Source: Coprococcus sp. (lineage in GTDB: Bacteria > Bacillota > Clostridia > Lachnospirales > Lachnospiraceae). From it: DNA of 26,919 nt. A program made the translations under genes and the position numbers. The stretch covers positions 1 through 26,919 of the forward strand of contig JAEDHX010000020.1 of the NCBI GenBank assembly GCA_016296785.1, given 5' to 3'. The first letter of the stretch is position 1. Every line of letters starts with the position of its first letter. The notes under the pieces were generated by a model. That model made no database searches and was not told where the DNA came from. It was given only the letters and a program-made list of their open reading frames with translations. Below are positions 1 through 6,885 of this stretch, piece by piece.

Positions 1-54
1 TAGAGCAGAGGACTGAAAATCCTCGTGTCACTGGTTCGATTCCGGTTCTGGGCA
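1..54 (+). tRNA. tRNA-Phe (GAA), 5' end cut off by window edge
   Basis: The window opens inside a tRNA. Visible parts are the 3' strand of the D stem (GAGC, 3-6), an anticodon arm with a 5-bp stem (8-12 with 20-24) and a 7-base loop (13-19) carrying anticodon GAA at 15-17, and a T arm (stem 30-34 with 42-46, loop TTCGATT 35-41). The 3' acceptor strand TCTGGGC (47-53) and discriminator A54 follow. GAA reads Phe codons. CCA is not encoded. The acceptor 5' strand and most of the D arm lie upstream of the window. A run of T from 56 to 65 right after the gene probably ends transcription. Confidence 0.93.
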
Positions 55-63
55 TCTTTTTTT

Positions 64-92
64 TTGCCTTTTTTTCCGGCTTCTTTTATGAT
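64..92 (+). promoter_or_regulatory. Candidate promoter for the DUF951 gene
   Basis: TTGCCT (64-69) and TATGAT (87-92) are 17 bases apart, matching the vegetative sigma factor consensus at 4 of 6 and 5 of 6 positions. The transcript would start near 99, about 28 bases before the ATG at 127. It lies directly after the tRNA T-run, so the tRNA and this gene are probably separate units. Confidence 0.4.
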
Positions 93-126
93 AGTATATT
101 TACAATCTATTTTAGGAGTGTGAAAA

Positions 127-300
127 ATGCAGTTTAATATTGGAGAGGTAATTAAAATGAAAAAACAACATCCATGTGGAGCTAATGAGTGGGAGATACT
201 TAGAGTGGGCATGGATTTCAGACTTAAGTGCAGAGGCTGTGGCCATCAGGTTATGGTGCCAAGAAAGCTTGTTGAGAAGAATTTTAGAGGATTTGTTTAG
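127..300 (+). CDS. DUF951 family small protein (57 aa)
   Basis: This ORF starts at ATG 127 behind AGGAG (114-118) and ends at TAG 298-300. The 57-residue product begins MQFNIGEVIKMKKQHPCG. It has Cys17, then Cys35 and Cys38 in a KCRGCGHQV motif, followed by a basic segment and the ending FRGFV. That matches the small DUF951 proteins found next to rpsF in Firmicutes. The Cys pattern suggests a small zinc-binding or nucleic-acid-binding protein, but this is inference; I know of no established function. The gene sits just upstream of the rpsF operon, which appears to have its own promoter and leader. A longer overlapping frame starting at 176 is not supported by any ribosome binding site. Confidence 0.88.
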   Translation: MQFNIGEVIKMKKQHPCGANEWEILRVGMDFRLKCRGCGHQVMVPRKLVEKNFRGFV

Positions 301-338
301 TAATAATGCAGATAATGCAGATAGTCTAATAAAATTGC

Positions 339-367
339 TTGCATTTAGTAGATATTTGTGGTATCGT
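339..367 (+). promoter_or_regulatory. Candidate promoter of the rpsF-ssb-rpsR operon
   Basis: TTGCAT (339-344) lies 17 bases before TATCGT (362-367), and a TG at 359-360 adds an extended -10 element. Each hexamer matches consensus at 4 of 6 positions. Transcription would begin near 373, exactly at the first strand of the structured leader at 372-425, which makes the call more plausible. Confidence 0.38.
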
Positions 368-371
368 AAAG

Positions 372-439
372 CTCTGTGATGTATTAATCATATTTCCTTG
401 CTCGCAATTGTATTGTGGGCCAGAGACCATAAGGAGGTG
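372..439 (+). promoter_or_regulatory. Structured rpsF leader, possible S6:S18 autoregulatory element
   Basis: Two nested helices can be drawn before the rpsF ribosome binding site. The inner hairpin is 9 bp with a 3-base loop, 400-408 pairing with 412-420, including G-U pairs. The outer helix is CTCTG (372-376) with CAGAG (421-425). The Shine-Dalgarno AAGGAGGTG (431-439) starts six bases after it. In many bacteria the S6:S18 complex represses its own operon by binding a leader that mimics its 16S rRNA site. Position and shape fit, but I do not see the characteristic CCG bulge clearly, so the identity is inferred. Confidence 0.45.
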
Positions 440-446
440 CAATTAC

Positions 447-737
447 ATGAATAAGTATGAATTAACTTTAGTTGTTAGTGCAAAGATTGATGAGGAAGCA
501 AGAACAGCAGTAGTTGATAAGGTTAAGTCTTATATTGAGAAGGCTAAGGCTACAATTACTAATGTTGAAGAATGCGGACTTAAGAAGCTTGCTTACGAGA
601 TTCAGAAGATGGGTGAAGCTTACTACTACTTTATTCAATTTGATGCAGATGCTGATGTTCCAGCACAACTCGAGGCAAATGTTCGTATCATGGAATCTGT
701 TCTCAGATATCTTTGCGTTAGATTAGACGCTGAGTAG
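447..737 (+). CDS. rpsF: 30S ribosomal protein S6
   Basis: The product is 96 residues (MNKYELTLVVSAKIDEE...) and has the S6 fold signature: an N-terminal strand ending in LVV, the KKLAYEIQKMGEAYYY segment and a C-terminal RVMES-like stretch (VRIMESVLRYLCVRLD). S6 pairs with S18 on the platform of the small ribosomal subunit. The start at ATG 447 is chosen because AAGGAGGTG (431-439) lies at ideal spacing and the protein then begins as S6 proteins do; an in-frame upstream extension to 339 would add about 36 residues unlike any S6 and would run through the leader structure. It is the first gene of the classic rpsF-ssb-rpsR operon, 16 bases before ssb. Confidence 0.98.
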   Translation: MNKYELTLVVSAKIDEEARTAVVDKVKSYIEKAKATITNVEECGLKKLAYEIQKMGEAYYYFIQFDADADVPAQLEANVRIMESVLRYLCVRLDAE

Positions 738-753
738 ACAGGGGGATTTCAAT

Positions 754-1194
754 ATGAATAAGGTTATTCTAATGGGTCGTTTAACAAGAGATCCGGAAGT
801 TAGATATTCACAGGGTGATAGCCAGATGGCAGTTGCAAGATATACTCTTGCTGTGGATAGAAGATTTAATAGAAATGGTGACCAGACGGCTGATTTCATT
901 AGCTGTGTTGCATTTGGTAAATCAGCAGAATTTGCTGAGAAGTATCTTAAGCAGGGTACTAAGATTGTTGCAACAGGCAGAATTCAGACGGGAAGCTATA
1001 CTAACAAAGATGGTAACAAAGTCTATACTACTGATGTTGTTGTTGAAGATCAGGAATTTGCTGAAAGCAAAGCAAGTGCTGCTTCGTCAGGTGATAGTTA
1101 TCAGCCTGCAGGCAGACCATCACCATCAAGTGCAAGTGCTGAAGGCTTTATGAGTATTCCGGAAGGTATAGAGGACGATTTACCATTCAAGTAA
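754..1194 (+). CDS. ssb: Single-stranded DNA-binding protein
   Basis: This 146-residue protein starts MNKVILMGRLTRDPEVRYSQ, the typical opening of bacterial SSB. The OB-fold domain covers about residues 1-105, with conserved TLAVDR, FISCVAFGKSAEFAEKYLKQG and GRIQTGSYTNKDG segments. A flexible Ser/Ala/Gly/Pro-rich linker follows, and the acidic C-terminal tip DDLPFK (141-146) is the docking peptide for replication and repair partners. It coats single-stranded DNA during replication, recombination and repair. A Shine-Dalgarno AGGGGGA lies just before ATG 754. The gene sits between rpsF and rpsR, which links SSB supply to ribosome synthesis. Confidence 0.98.
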   Translation: MNKVILMGRLTRDPEVRYSQGDSQMAVARYTLAVDRRFNRNGDQTADFISCVAFGKSAEFAEKYLKQGTKIVATGRIQTGSYTNKDGNKVYTTDVVVEDQEFAESKASAASSGDSYQPAGRPSPSSASAEGFMSIPEGIEDDLPFK

Positions 1195-1211
1195 AATAGG
1201 AGGTAAAGAAA

Positions 1212-1475
1212 GTGGCTTATACAAAGACAGATAGAGCTGACGCTCCAATGAAGAGAAGAACTGTTCGTAGAAGAAAGAAAGTTTGCGTATTCTGCGCTGA
1301 CAAGACTGCTGTTATAGATTACAAGGATGCTAATAAGTTAAAGAGATTTATTTCTGAGAGAGGCAAGATCCTTCCTAGAAGAATTACAGGAAGCTGTGCA
1401 AAGCATCAGAGAGCTTTAACAGTTGCAGTTAAGAGAGCTAGACAGATTGCAATTTTACCATACGTTGTAGAGTAA
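1212..1475 (+). CDS. rpsR: 30S ribosomal protein S18
   Basis: The 87-residue basic product (start MAYTKTDRADAP) is S18. It starts at GTG 1212 behind TAGGAGGTAA (about 1198-1207). Cys25 and Cys28 (CVFC) together with Cys62 and His65 (SCAKH) form the ligand set of the zinc-binding version of S18. The conserved core runs from DYKDANKLKRFISERGKILPRR to the end AKHQRALTVAVKRARQIAILPYV. S18 binds beside S6 on the 30S platform. The operon ends here with a strong terminator at 1503-1540. Confidence 0.98.
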   Translation: MAYTKTDRADAPMKRRTVRRRKKVCVFCADKTAVIDYKDANKLKRFISERGKILPRRITGSCAKHQRALTVAVKRARQIAILPYVVE

Positions 1476-1502
1476 ATCTGATTTAGTATTTAATTATAAG
1501 GG

Positions 1503-1540
1503 TGTCCCATATTCATGTTTTGAGTATGGGATATTTTTTA
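1503..1540 (+). terminator. Rho-independent terminator after rpsR
   Basis: A 12-bp stem (1503-1514 with 1522-1533, two G-T wobbles) with a 7-base loop is followed directly by a T-rich run (1534-1539). It closes the ribosomal protein operon. Confidence 0.93.
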
Positions 1541-1554
1541 TATTGCTTCAATGG

Positions 1555-1591
1555 TTATCGACAAAGGAGATTCCAGGTGATAAACTATAAT
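1555..1591 (+). promoter_or_regulatory. Candidate promoter of the ABC exporter operon
   Basis: A perfect -10 box TATAAT lies at 1586-1591, 35 bases before the first ABC gene. No acceptable -35 hexamer sits 16-19 bases upstream. A split inverted repeat TTATC (1555-1559) and GATAA (1579-1583) lies where the -35 would be. A perfect -10 without a -35 suggests dependence on an activator, but that is speculation. Confidence 0.4.
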
Positions 1592-1625
1592 AGACAAAAA
1601 TCTAGGGAGGAATAGTAAGTAAATA

Positions 1626-2543
1626 ATGGGCGAGGAAATAGTAAGAATTGAGAACCTTACGAAGAAGTATGGTGGAAAGGTCGTATTAAATAATGTTAAT
1701 TTAAGCCTTGAAAAGGGCAAAATCTATGGATTTATTGGTCAAAATGGTGCGGGAAAGACCACGCTTATTAAGACAATTAACGGATTAGTATATCCAACTG
1801 AGGGTTCAGTCAGTTTGTTTGGAACAAGCAAGGAGTCTGAGCTTGTAGAATCACGTTCAAGAATTGGTACTGTATGTGAGCATGCAGGGATACATGATAA
1901 TTATAATGCAGTATCCAATATAAAACTTAACATGCGTCTTAGGGGCATAAAGGGAGATAATGTTGTAGAACAGACAATTAACAGTGTTGGCTTACAGGGA
2001 GTAGGTAATAAGAAATTCCGTAATTATTCGATGGGTATGAAGCAAAGGCTTGCAATAGGCTGTGCGATGCTGTCAGGTCCTGAGCTTCTTCTTCTTGATG
2101 AACCGATTAATGGTCTTGACCCTGTAGGTATTGTAGAAATACGTAATTTGCTTAAACGTATTAACCAGCAGTTTGGTGTAACAATTTTGATATCAAGTCA
2201 TATATTATCAGAGCTTCATGAACTTGCAACTGACTATATAATAATTGACAGGGGCAATATTATTGATTGCCTTTCTTCAAAAGAGCTTGACGATAGATGC
2301 GGAAGAAGATTATTTATCAGAACAAGCGAGCCTGAGAGGGTTATTGCTATACTTAATAATGACTATAATATATTTAATATTTCTGTAAATCAGAATAATA
2401 TAGTAGTTAATAGTAAAATAAATACTGATGAATTTGCTTGGAGACTATTCAATGAACACATTTTCTTTAGTGAGTATTATATTCAGGAGGATAGTCTTGA
2501 GAACTACTTTATTAATATGATAGGGGGTGGAATCAATGAGTAA
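1626..2543 (+). CDS. ABC transporter ATP-binding protein (BcrA/lantibiotic-immunity type), first pair
   Basis: This 305-residue ATPase has all ABC motifs: Walker A GQNGAGKTT (38-46), signature YSMGMKQ (134-140), Walker B LLLLDE (154-159), the D-loop NGLDP and the switch His192 in SSHIL. The order and the short signature resemble BcrA/CcmA-like exporters, which pump peptides or antibiotics outwards. A C-terminal region of about 85 residues after the nucleotide domain is also usual in this group. The start at ATG 1626 is the first one after an in-frame stop; GGGAGG (1605-1610) is 15 bases away, a longer spacing than normal. It overlaps the next gene, its likely membrane partner, by 8 bases. The substrate is unknown. 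Confidence 0.93.
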   Translation: MGEEIVRIENLTKKYGGKVVLNNVNLSLEKGKIYGFIGQNGAGKTTLIKTINGLVYPTEGSVSLFGTSKESELVESRSRIGTVCEHAGIHDNYNAVSNIKLNMRLRGIKGDNVVEQTINSVGLQGVGNKKFRNYSMGMKQRLAIGCAMLSGPELLLLDEPINGLDPVGIVEIRNLLKRINQQFGVTILISSHILSELHELATDYIIIDRGNIIDCLSSKELDDRCGRRLFIRTSEPERVIAILNNDYNIFNISVNQNNIVVNSKINTDEFAWRLFNEHIFFSEYYIQEDSLENYFINMIGGGINE

Positions 2544-3309
2544 GTTATTAAGCTCTGAATTATTCAAATTAAAGAAATGTATTGGACTTCGTGTATGCCT
2601 AATTGTATTTTTATCATACTCAGCCCTTAATATGCTTATTATTGGATTATTTGATCAGTTTTCATTCTACACCGGATATACATATTTTAACGCGTGTCTT
2701 GGAAGCTTAAGTGGCAGCTCTATTTATGGTATGCTACTTGGATTCCTTGCTGCATCGATCATTACTACAGACTATAAGTCACGTGATATACAGTGTGAGA
2801 TAGCACAGGGCTATAGTAGAGCAAAGATACTTGTTGCTAAGACGATAATATATATGTCTACTATTCTTGTTATGTCGTTGTTACTTATGATTATTAATAC
2901 AGTAGGTTATTCATTAATAAATGGATTTGGTTGCAAATTTGATTCAGAAGTATTGCTCGACATGATTAAGAGGGTATTGTTAGCCGGTTATATGACAACA
3001 ATGTTATATACGGCATGCATTTTTTTGGCAGTTTCTTTTATGTCGAAGGCGGCATCTGTTGCCCTTAATATACTTGTGTTCTTTGTTTTGAACCTTGGTA
3101 CAAGCTTGGTTGACATGTTATTTGAGGTTTTTGATTCTGATATATTTTCAAAAATAGCAAGATATTTTCCTTTTATTTCCATATCAGAGGTTACAATGCC
3201 TGATGCGAAAGGAAAGTATATTCTAATATCCATGCTGGTCGCTCTTTTATGGGGTGTCTTATTGTATGTAGGAACATGGGCAATATTTAGAAAACGAAAT
3301 ATGAGATAA
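2536..3309 (+). CDS. ABC-2 type permease, first pair
   Basis: The 257-residue product starts MSKLLSSELFKLKKCIGLRV. This basic N-terminus followed by a hydrophobic segment is typical of ABC-2 permeases such as BcrB. About six membrane-spanning stretches are visible, including ones near residues 19-40, 60-80, 100-125, 145-170, 172-195 and 230-250. Between the first two lies an outward-facing segment; the cytoplasmic DYKSRDIQCEIAQGYSRAKIL region is the usual ATPase-coupling element of the family. ATG 2536 is preferred over GTG 2527 because AGGGGGTGG (2522-2529) is then a well-placed Shine-Dalgarno. The start overlaps the ATPase stop (ATGAGTAA), indicating coupled translation. Confidence 0.85.
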   Translation: MSKLLSSELFKLKKCIGLRVCLIVFLSYSALNMLIIGLFDQFSFYTGYTYFNACLGSLSGSSIYGMLLGFLAASIITTDYKSRDIQCEIAQGYSRAKILVAKTIIYMSTILVMSLLLMIINTVGYSLINGFGCKFDSEVLLDMIKRVLLAGYMTTMLYTACIFLAVSFMSKAASVALNILVFFVLNLGTSLVDMLFEVFDSDIFSKIARYFPFISISEVTMPDAKGKYILISMLVALLWGVLLYVGTWAIFRKRNMR

Positions 3310-3328
3310 TACATATAAAGGTGAATGT

Positions 3329-4045
3329 ATGAGTTGTATATTAGAAGCAAAAAATCTTACTAAATCATATAAGAAGGAAATCGTGATAAATGGTGTGAAT
3401 CTTAGTCTTGAAGAGGGAGAGATTCTTGGTATTATTGGTGAAAATGGAGCAGGGAAGACTACATTACTTAAGATGATAACAGGAATGCTTCTGCAAGATG
3501 GTGGAGATATTATGCTGTTTGGCGGTACCGTAAATAATAATTCTGCTTATGTTGGCTCCCTGATTGATGGACCAAGCGTTTTCGGATATATGACGGCATA
3601 TGGCAATATGGAGTATTATGGGCGATTGTTTGACTGTTATGATGGTGATAGATTTGATGAGCTTTTAGATATAGTAGGTTTGCTGGAATATAAGAATAAA
3701 AAAGTAAGCAAATTTTCTACAGGCATGAAGCAAAGGCTTGGAATAGCAATAGCATTACTAGGTGATGTAAGGCTTGTTCTGCTCGACGAACCATTTAACG
3801 GAATAGATGCAACAGGATCAAAAGAGCTTGAATCACTTATTTTAGATATTGCTAAGAAGAATATTTCTGTTATAATTTCAAGCCATGTTATTAGTAATCT
3901 GCTAAGTGTATGTGACAGGTATATGATTATGAAGCAGGGAGAGGTAGCTTGCGAAATAACTTCGAAAGAAATAAGCAGCAATTCTAATAATGATGTTGAA
4001 GCAGAGCAATACATAATTGAAAAGCTTGGAGGTGCATTATTATGA
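3329..4045 (+). CDS. ABC transporter ATP-binding protein, second pair
   Basis: This 238-residue ATPase has Walker A GENGAGKTT (37-45), a signature FSTGMKQRL, Walker B LVLLDEP and a switch His in SSHVI. The signature has STGMK in place of LSGGQ, shared with the first ATPase of this operon and common in antibiotic/bacteriocin exporters. It is shorter than the first ATPase by about 67 residues because it has only a brief extension after the nucleotide domain. AAAGGTGA (3317-3324) precedes ATG 3329. The stop overlaps the next ATG (ATGA), so it and the following permease form a second unit. Whether the two pairs form one mixed transporter or two transporters cannot be told from sequence. Confidence 0.93.
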   Translation: MSCILEAKNLTKSYKKEIVINGVNLSLEEGEILGIIGENGAGKTTLLKMITGMLLQDGGDIMLFGGTVNNNSAYVGSLIDGPSVFGYMTAYGNMEYYGRLFDCYDGDRFDELLDIVGLLEYKNKKVSKFSTGMKQRLGIAIALLGDVRLVLLDEPFNGIDATGSKELESLILDIAKKNISVIISSHVISNLLSVCDRYMIMKQGEVACEITSKEISSNSNNDVEAEQYIIEKLGGALL

Positions 4046-4836
4046 GAAGTAATATAATAGCCTCTAATATGAAGCTTAGAAGAAGCAGGGCGCTTAAGGT
4101 TGCCTGCATAGTATTATTCGTACTTAATATAATAGGAAATCTTCTGTTTAAAGGTGTGCTAAGTATTCTTACGGGAGATATCATTGAAAAGGCAGGCGGT
4201 TTTGAATCTGACCTCGAAGCCTTTGATAATATTAGTATGCTTGACTGCGTAGCTATCTCGCTTTCACTTATGCAGGTATTGTCTCTTACGCTAGCCATAA
4301 TAATTACCATACATATATCCTACGAGAGAAAGTGTGGAATTGATTCATTTATTTTGGCTAGAGGCTTTTCAAAGGGACACTTATATGTCGGCAAAATATA
4401 CGAGATAAGTGTAATCAGCCTGGTGCTATATATATCTTATGTTTTAGGTTCTGTTATTTCGGGAGCTGTTTTATGGCATGGAGATATTACAGGCGAGATG
4501 ATTCTTGGCTTTGTGAAAATGTTTATAATAACAGCAATTATGTATTTGGCTGTTAGTTATATATTTATGGCAATTGCCATAAATATTAATAACGGAGGAA
4601 TTGCTATTACTCTTAATATTATTGTTGCAATTATAATTTCTGCTGTTATTACTGCAATTGATAAGAATATTAATGGTGATGAGGCAGCTGTTCGTTGTTA
4701 TTACATATTTACGGCTATAGAACAATTTACGTATTTGGAGATAACAATAAAGGAGATATTTACTTCAATTTTAAATGCAATTGTATATGGAGGAATGGCA
4801 GTTCTTATTGGTAGCAATATATACAAAAAATCATAA
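4042..4836 (+). CDS. ABC transporter permease, second pair
   Basis: The 264-residue protein begins with a charged stretch (MRSNIIASNMKLRRSRALKV) and then several hydrophobic segments (about residues 20-42, 72-95, 115-140, 155-180, 185-205 and 240-260). The CGIDSFILARGFSKGHLYVGK segment parallels the coupling region of the first permease. It is probably the membrane partner of the ATPase just upstream, which it overlaps by four bases; GGAGGT (about 4028-4033) is its Shine-Dalgarno. Similarity to the first permease is in layout rather than in detailed sequence, so the two are divergent. No terminator is visible after it, so transcripts may continue into the glnA region. Confidence 0.82.
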   Translation: MRSNIIASNMKLRRSRALKVACIVLFVLNIIGNLLFKGVLSILTGDIIEKAGGFESDLEAFDNISMLDCVAISLSLMQVLSLTLAIIITIHISYERKCGIDSFILARGFSKGHLYVGKIYEISVISLVLYISYVLGSVISGAVLWHGDITGEMILGFVKMFIITAIMYLAVSYIFMAIAININNGGIAITLNIIVAIIISAVITAIDKNINGDEAAVRCYYIFTAIEQFTYLEITIKEIFTSILNAIVYGGMAVLIGSNIYKKS

Positions 4837-4847
4837 GGATGTTTGCG

Positions 4848-4876
4848 TTGACAAATATGTTTCTTAAGTTTATGAT
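4848..4876 (+). promoter_or_regulatory. Promoter for glnA
   Basis: A perfect TTGACA (4848-4853) is followed after 17 bases by TATGAT (4871-4876). The transcript would start near 4883, leaving a leader of about 58 bases. A second TTGACA at 4894-4899 has no -10 partner at a usable distance. No intrinsic terminator or clear paired-hairpin antitermination element is visible in the leader. Confidence 0.65.
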
Positions 4877-4940
4877 AATACAGACATTTGTATTTGACAG
4901 ATTGTTTTTGAATAATAAAAGGTTAAAAGGAGTATAAGAC

Positions 4941-6272
4941 ATGGGAAAGTACACTAAGGAAGACATTCTTAGAATGGTTAAGGAAGATGACGTAGAGTTT
5001 ATCAGACTTCAGTTTACAGATATTTTCGGAGACCTTAAAAATGTTGCAATTACAGCAAGCCAGGCAGAGAAGGCACTTGATAACAAGATTATGTTTGATG
5101 GTTCCTCAGTAGAAGGCTTTGCACGTATTGAAGAATCTGATATGTGTTTATATCCTGATTATGACACATATGAGACATTTCCTTGGAGACCTCAGCATGG
5201 AAAGGTTGCAAGACTGATTTGCGATGTATATAAGCCTGATGGAACTCCATTTGAAGGAGATCCAAGATATGTGCTTAAGAAGGCACTTGCAGAAGCAGCA
5301 GAGATGGGATACACAATGAATGTTGGTCCGGAATGTGAGTTTTTCCTGTTCCAGACAGATGAAAATGGACTTCCTACTACTAATACATTTGAGAGAGCCA
5401 GTTATTTTGATTTAGGCCCTCTTGATTTTGGTGAGAATGCAAGAAGAGATATGGTTCTTACTCTTGAAGATATGGGCTTTGAGATTGAGGCATCACACCA
5501 TGAGGTTGCTCCTGCACAGCATGAGATAGATTTCAAGTATGGAGAAGCATTAAAGACAGCTGATAATATTGAAACCTTCAAACTTGTTGTTAAGACTATT
5601 GCAAAGAGGCATGGACTTTGTGCTACATTTATGCCAAAGCCAAAATACGGTGTATGCGGTTCAGGTATGCATATGAATATGTCTCTTTCTAAGGATGGAA
5701 AGAATATTTTTGCCGATAAGGATGATCCGTTAGGATTAAGTAAAGAAGCATATTGGTTTATTGCAGGTATCATGGAGCATATGAAGGAGATGACAGCAAT
5801 AACAAACCCTCTTGTAAATTCATACAAGAGACTTGTGCCGGGATATGAGGCTCCGATTTATATTGCCTGGTCAGCGAAGAACAGAAGTCCTCTTATCAGA
5901 ATTCCTAGTGCAAGAGGAGAGGGTACAAGAGTTGAGCTTAGATGTCCGGACCCTACAGCTAATCCATATCTTGCTATGGCTGTATGCCTTAAGGCAGGCC
6001 TTGATGGAATAAAAAGACAGCTTCCTGTTCCGCCAAGTGTTGATACAAATATTTTTGAGCTTTCAAAGAAGGAGAAGAAGGCTAGACATATTCACAGTCT
6101 CCCTGCAAATCTTAGAGAGGCGACTCTTGCAATGATGGAGAGCGACTTCATGAGAGAGGCTGTTGGTGATCATATTTTTGAAAGATATACTGAAGCAAAG
6201 ATGAGTGAGTGGAATGAATATACAAAGCAGGTAACAGAGTGGGAGATTTCTCAGTATTTGTATAAATTCTAG
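4941..6272 (+). CDS. glnA: Glutamine synthetase type I (alpha class)
   Basis: The 443-residue enzyme makes glutamine from glutamate, ammonia and ATP and is the main route of ammonium assimilation. Visible motifs are the N-terminal QFTDIFGDLKN and DGSSVEGF, the metal-binding PECEFFLF, MPKPKYGVCGSGMHMN, the glutamate-side NPLVNSYKRLVPGYEAP and the ATP-side NRSPLIRIP. The length fits the GSI-alpha class of Gram-positive bacteria, which is regulated by feedback and protein partners, not by the adenylylation found in the longer GSI-beta class. AAAAGGAG (about 4924-4931) lies before ATG 4941. An ANTAR-domain regulator follows 44 bases downstream, a clostridial arrangement for nitrogen control. Confidence 0.98.
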   Translation: MGKYTKEDILRMVKEDDVEFIRLQFTDIFGDLKNVAITASQAEKALDNKIMFDGSSVEGFARIEESDMCLYPDYDTYETFPWRPQHGKVARLICDVYKPDGTPFEGDPRYVLKKALAEAAEMGYTMNVGPECEFFLFQTDENGLPTTNTFERASYFDLGPLDFGENARRDMVLTLEDMGFEIEASHHEVAPAQHEIDFKYGEALKTADNIETFKLVVKTIAKRHGLCATFMPKPKYGVCGSGMHMNMSLSKDGKNIFADKDDPLGLSKEAYWFIAGIMEHMKEMTAITNPLVNSYKRLVPGYEAPIYIAWSAKNRSPLIRIPSARGEGTRVELRCPDPTANPYLAMAVCLKAGLDGIKRQLPVPPSVDTNIFELSKKEKKARHIHSLPANLREATLAMMESDFMREAVGDHIFERYTEAKMSEWNEYTKQVTEWEISQYLYKF

Positions 6273-6316
6273 TTAGTGCTGGTCGATAGTGTATTATTAG
6301 TTGAGAGGACATTAAA

Positions 6317-6868
6317 GTGGTTAATGTAATAGTTCTGTTTCCAAGGATAGATGAGGCTAAAAGCATAAAGAACCTTCTCATAAGAAATGGTATTAATGTC
6401 ACGCAGGTTTGCACTACAGGAGCACAAGCTGCTCATGTTGCTGATATGTATGATGATGGAATAATAGTATGTGGATATAAATTTCAGGATATGTTATTTT
6501 CTGATTTGGTTGACATAATTCCAGAATGCTTTGAGGTTATTGTTGTAGCTTCAAAGAGAAACTATGAAGATTGTAGGGATAGTGGCGTTGTATGTCTTAC
6601 TATGCCGTTAAAGTCTCAGGATTTTATCAGCATGGTTTCTATTACAATAGATAATCTTTTGTGGGAAAGAAAAAAGCGTAAGAATAAACCGAAGGAACGT
6701 AATGAGGAAGAGAAGAAGATAATTACGGCTGCAAAGCTTAAATTAATCAATGAGCATAATTATGACGAACAAGAGGCACATAGATTTTTGCAGAAGAAAA
6801 GCATGGATAATGGTGTGAATATCATAGAGATGTCGTATATGATACTTAATGATACCGGTTTTTTCTAG
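6317..6868 (+). CDS. ANTAR-domain RNA-binding regulator with degenerate receiver domain (NitR-like)
   Basis: The 183-residue protein starts at GTG 6317 behind GAGAGGA (6303-6309). Residues 1-115 resemble a response-regulator receiver, but the β3 strand reads GIIVCGY, with Gly53 where the phosphorylated Asp belongs, and the acidic pair after β1 is missing (VIVLFPRIDEA). A basic linker (118-128) leads to an ANTAR domain at about 130-180 (EEEKKIITAAKLKLI...EAHRFLQKKSMDNG). ANTAR domains bind paired RNA hairpins and prevent termination. A protein of this type, NitR, is encoded after glnA in solvent-producing clostridia and has been proposed as a nitrogen antiterminator. The lost phosphosite suggests control by a ligand or protein contact; this is inference. 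Confidence 0.88.
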   Translation: MVNVIVLFPRIDEAKSIKNLLIRNGINVTQVCTTGAQAAHVADMYDDGIIVCGYKFQDMLFSDLVDIIPECFEVIVVASKRNYEDCRDSGVVCLTMPLKSQDFISMVSITIDNLLWERKKRKNKPKERNEEEKKIITAAKLKLINEHNYDEQEAHRFLQKKSMDNGVNIIEMSYMILNDTGFF

Positions 6869-6885
6869 GTTGGGAGGAATAGTAT

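Noticed and set aside
339..446. An N-terminal extension of rpsF starting at 339
   Set aside because: It runs through the promoter and leader helices, and the ideal Shine-Dalgarno supports ATG 447.
4894..4899. A second TTGACA before glnA as a tandem promoter
   Set aside because: No -10 box lies 16-18 bases downstream of it.
4880..4940. An ANTAR-type double hairpin or GlnR box in the glnA leader
   Set aside because: No two hairpins with six-base loops and no TGTNA-N7-TNACA match were found by eye.
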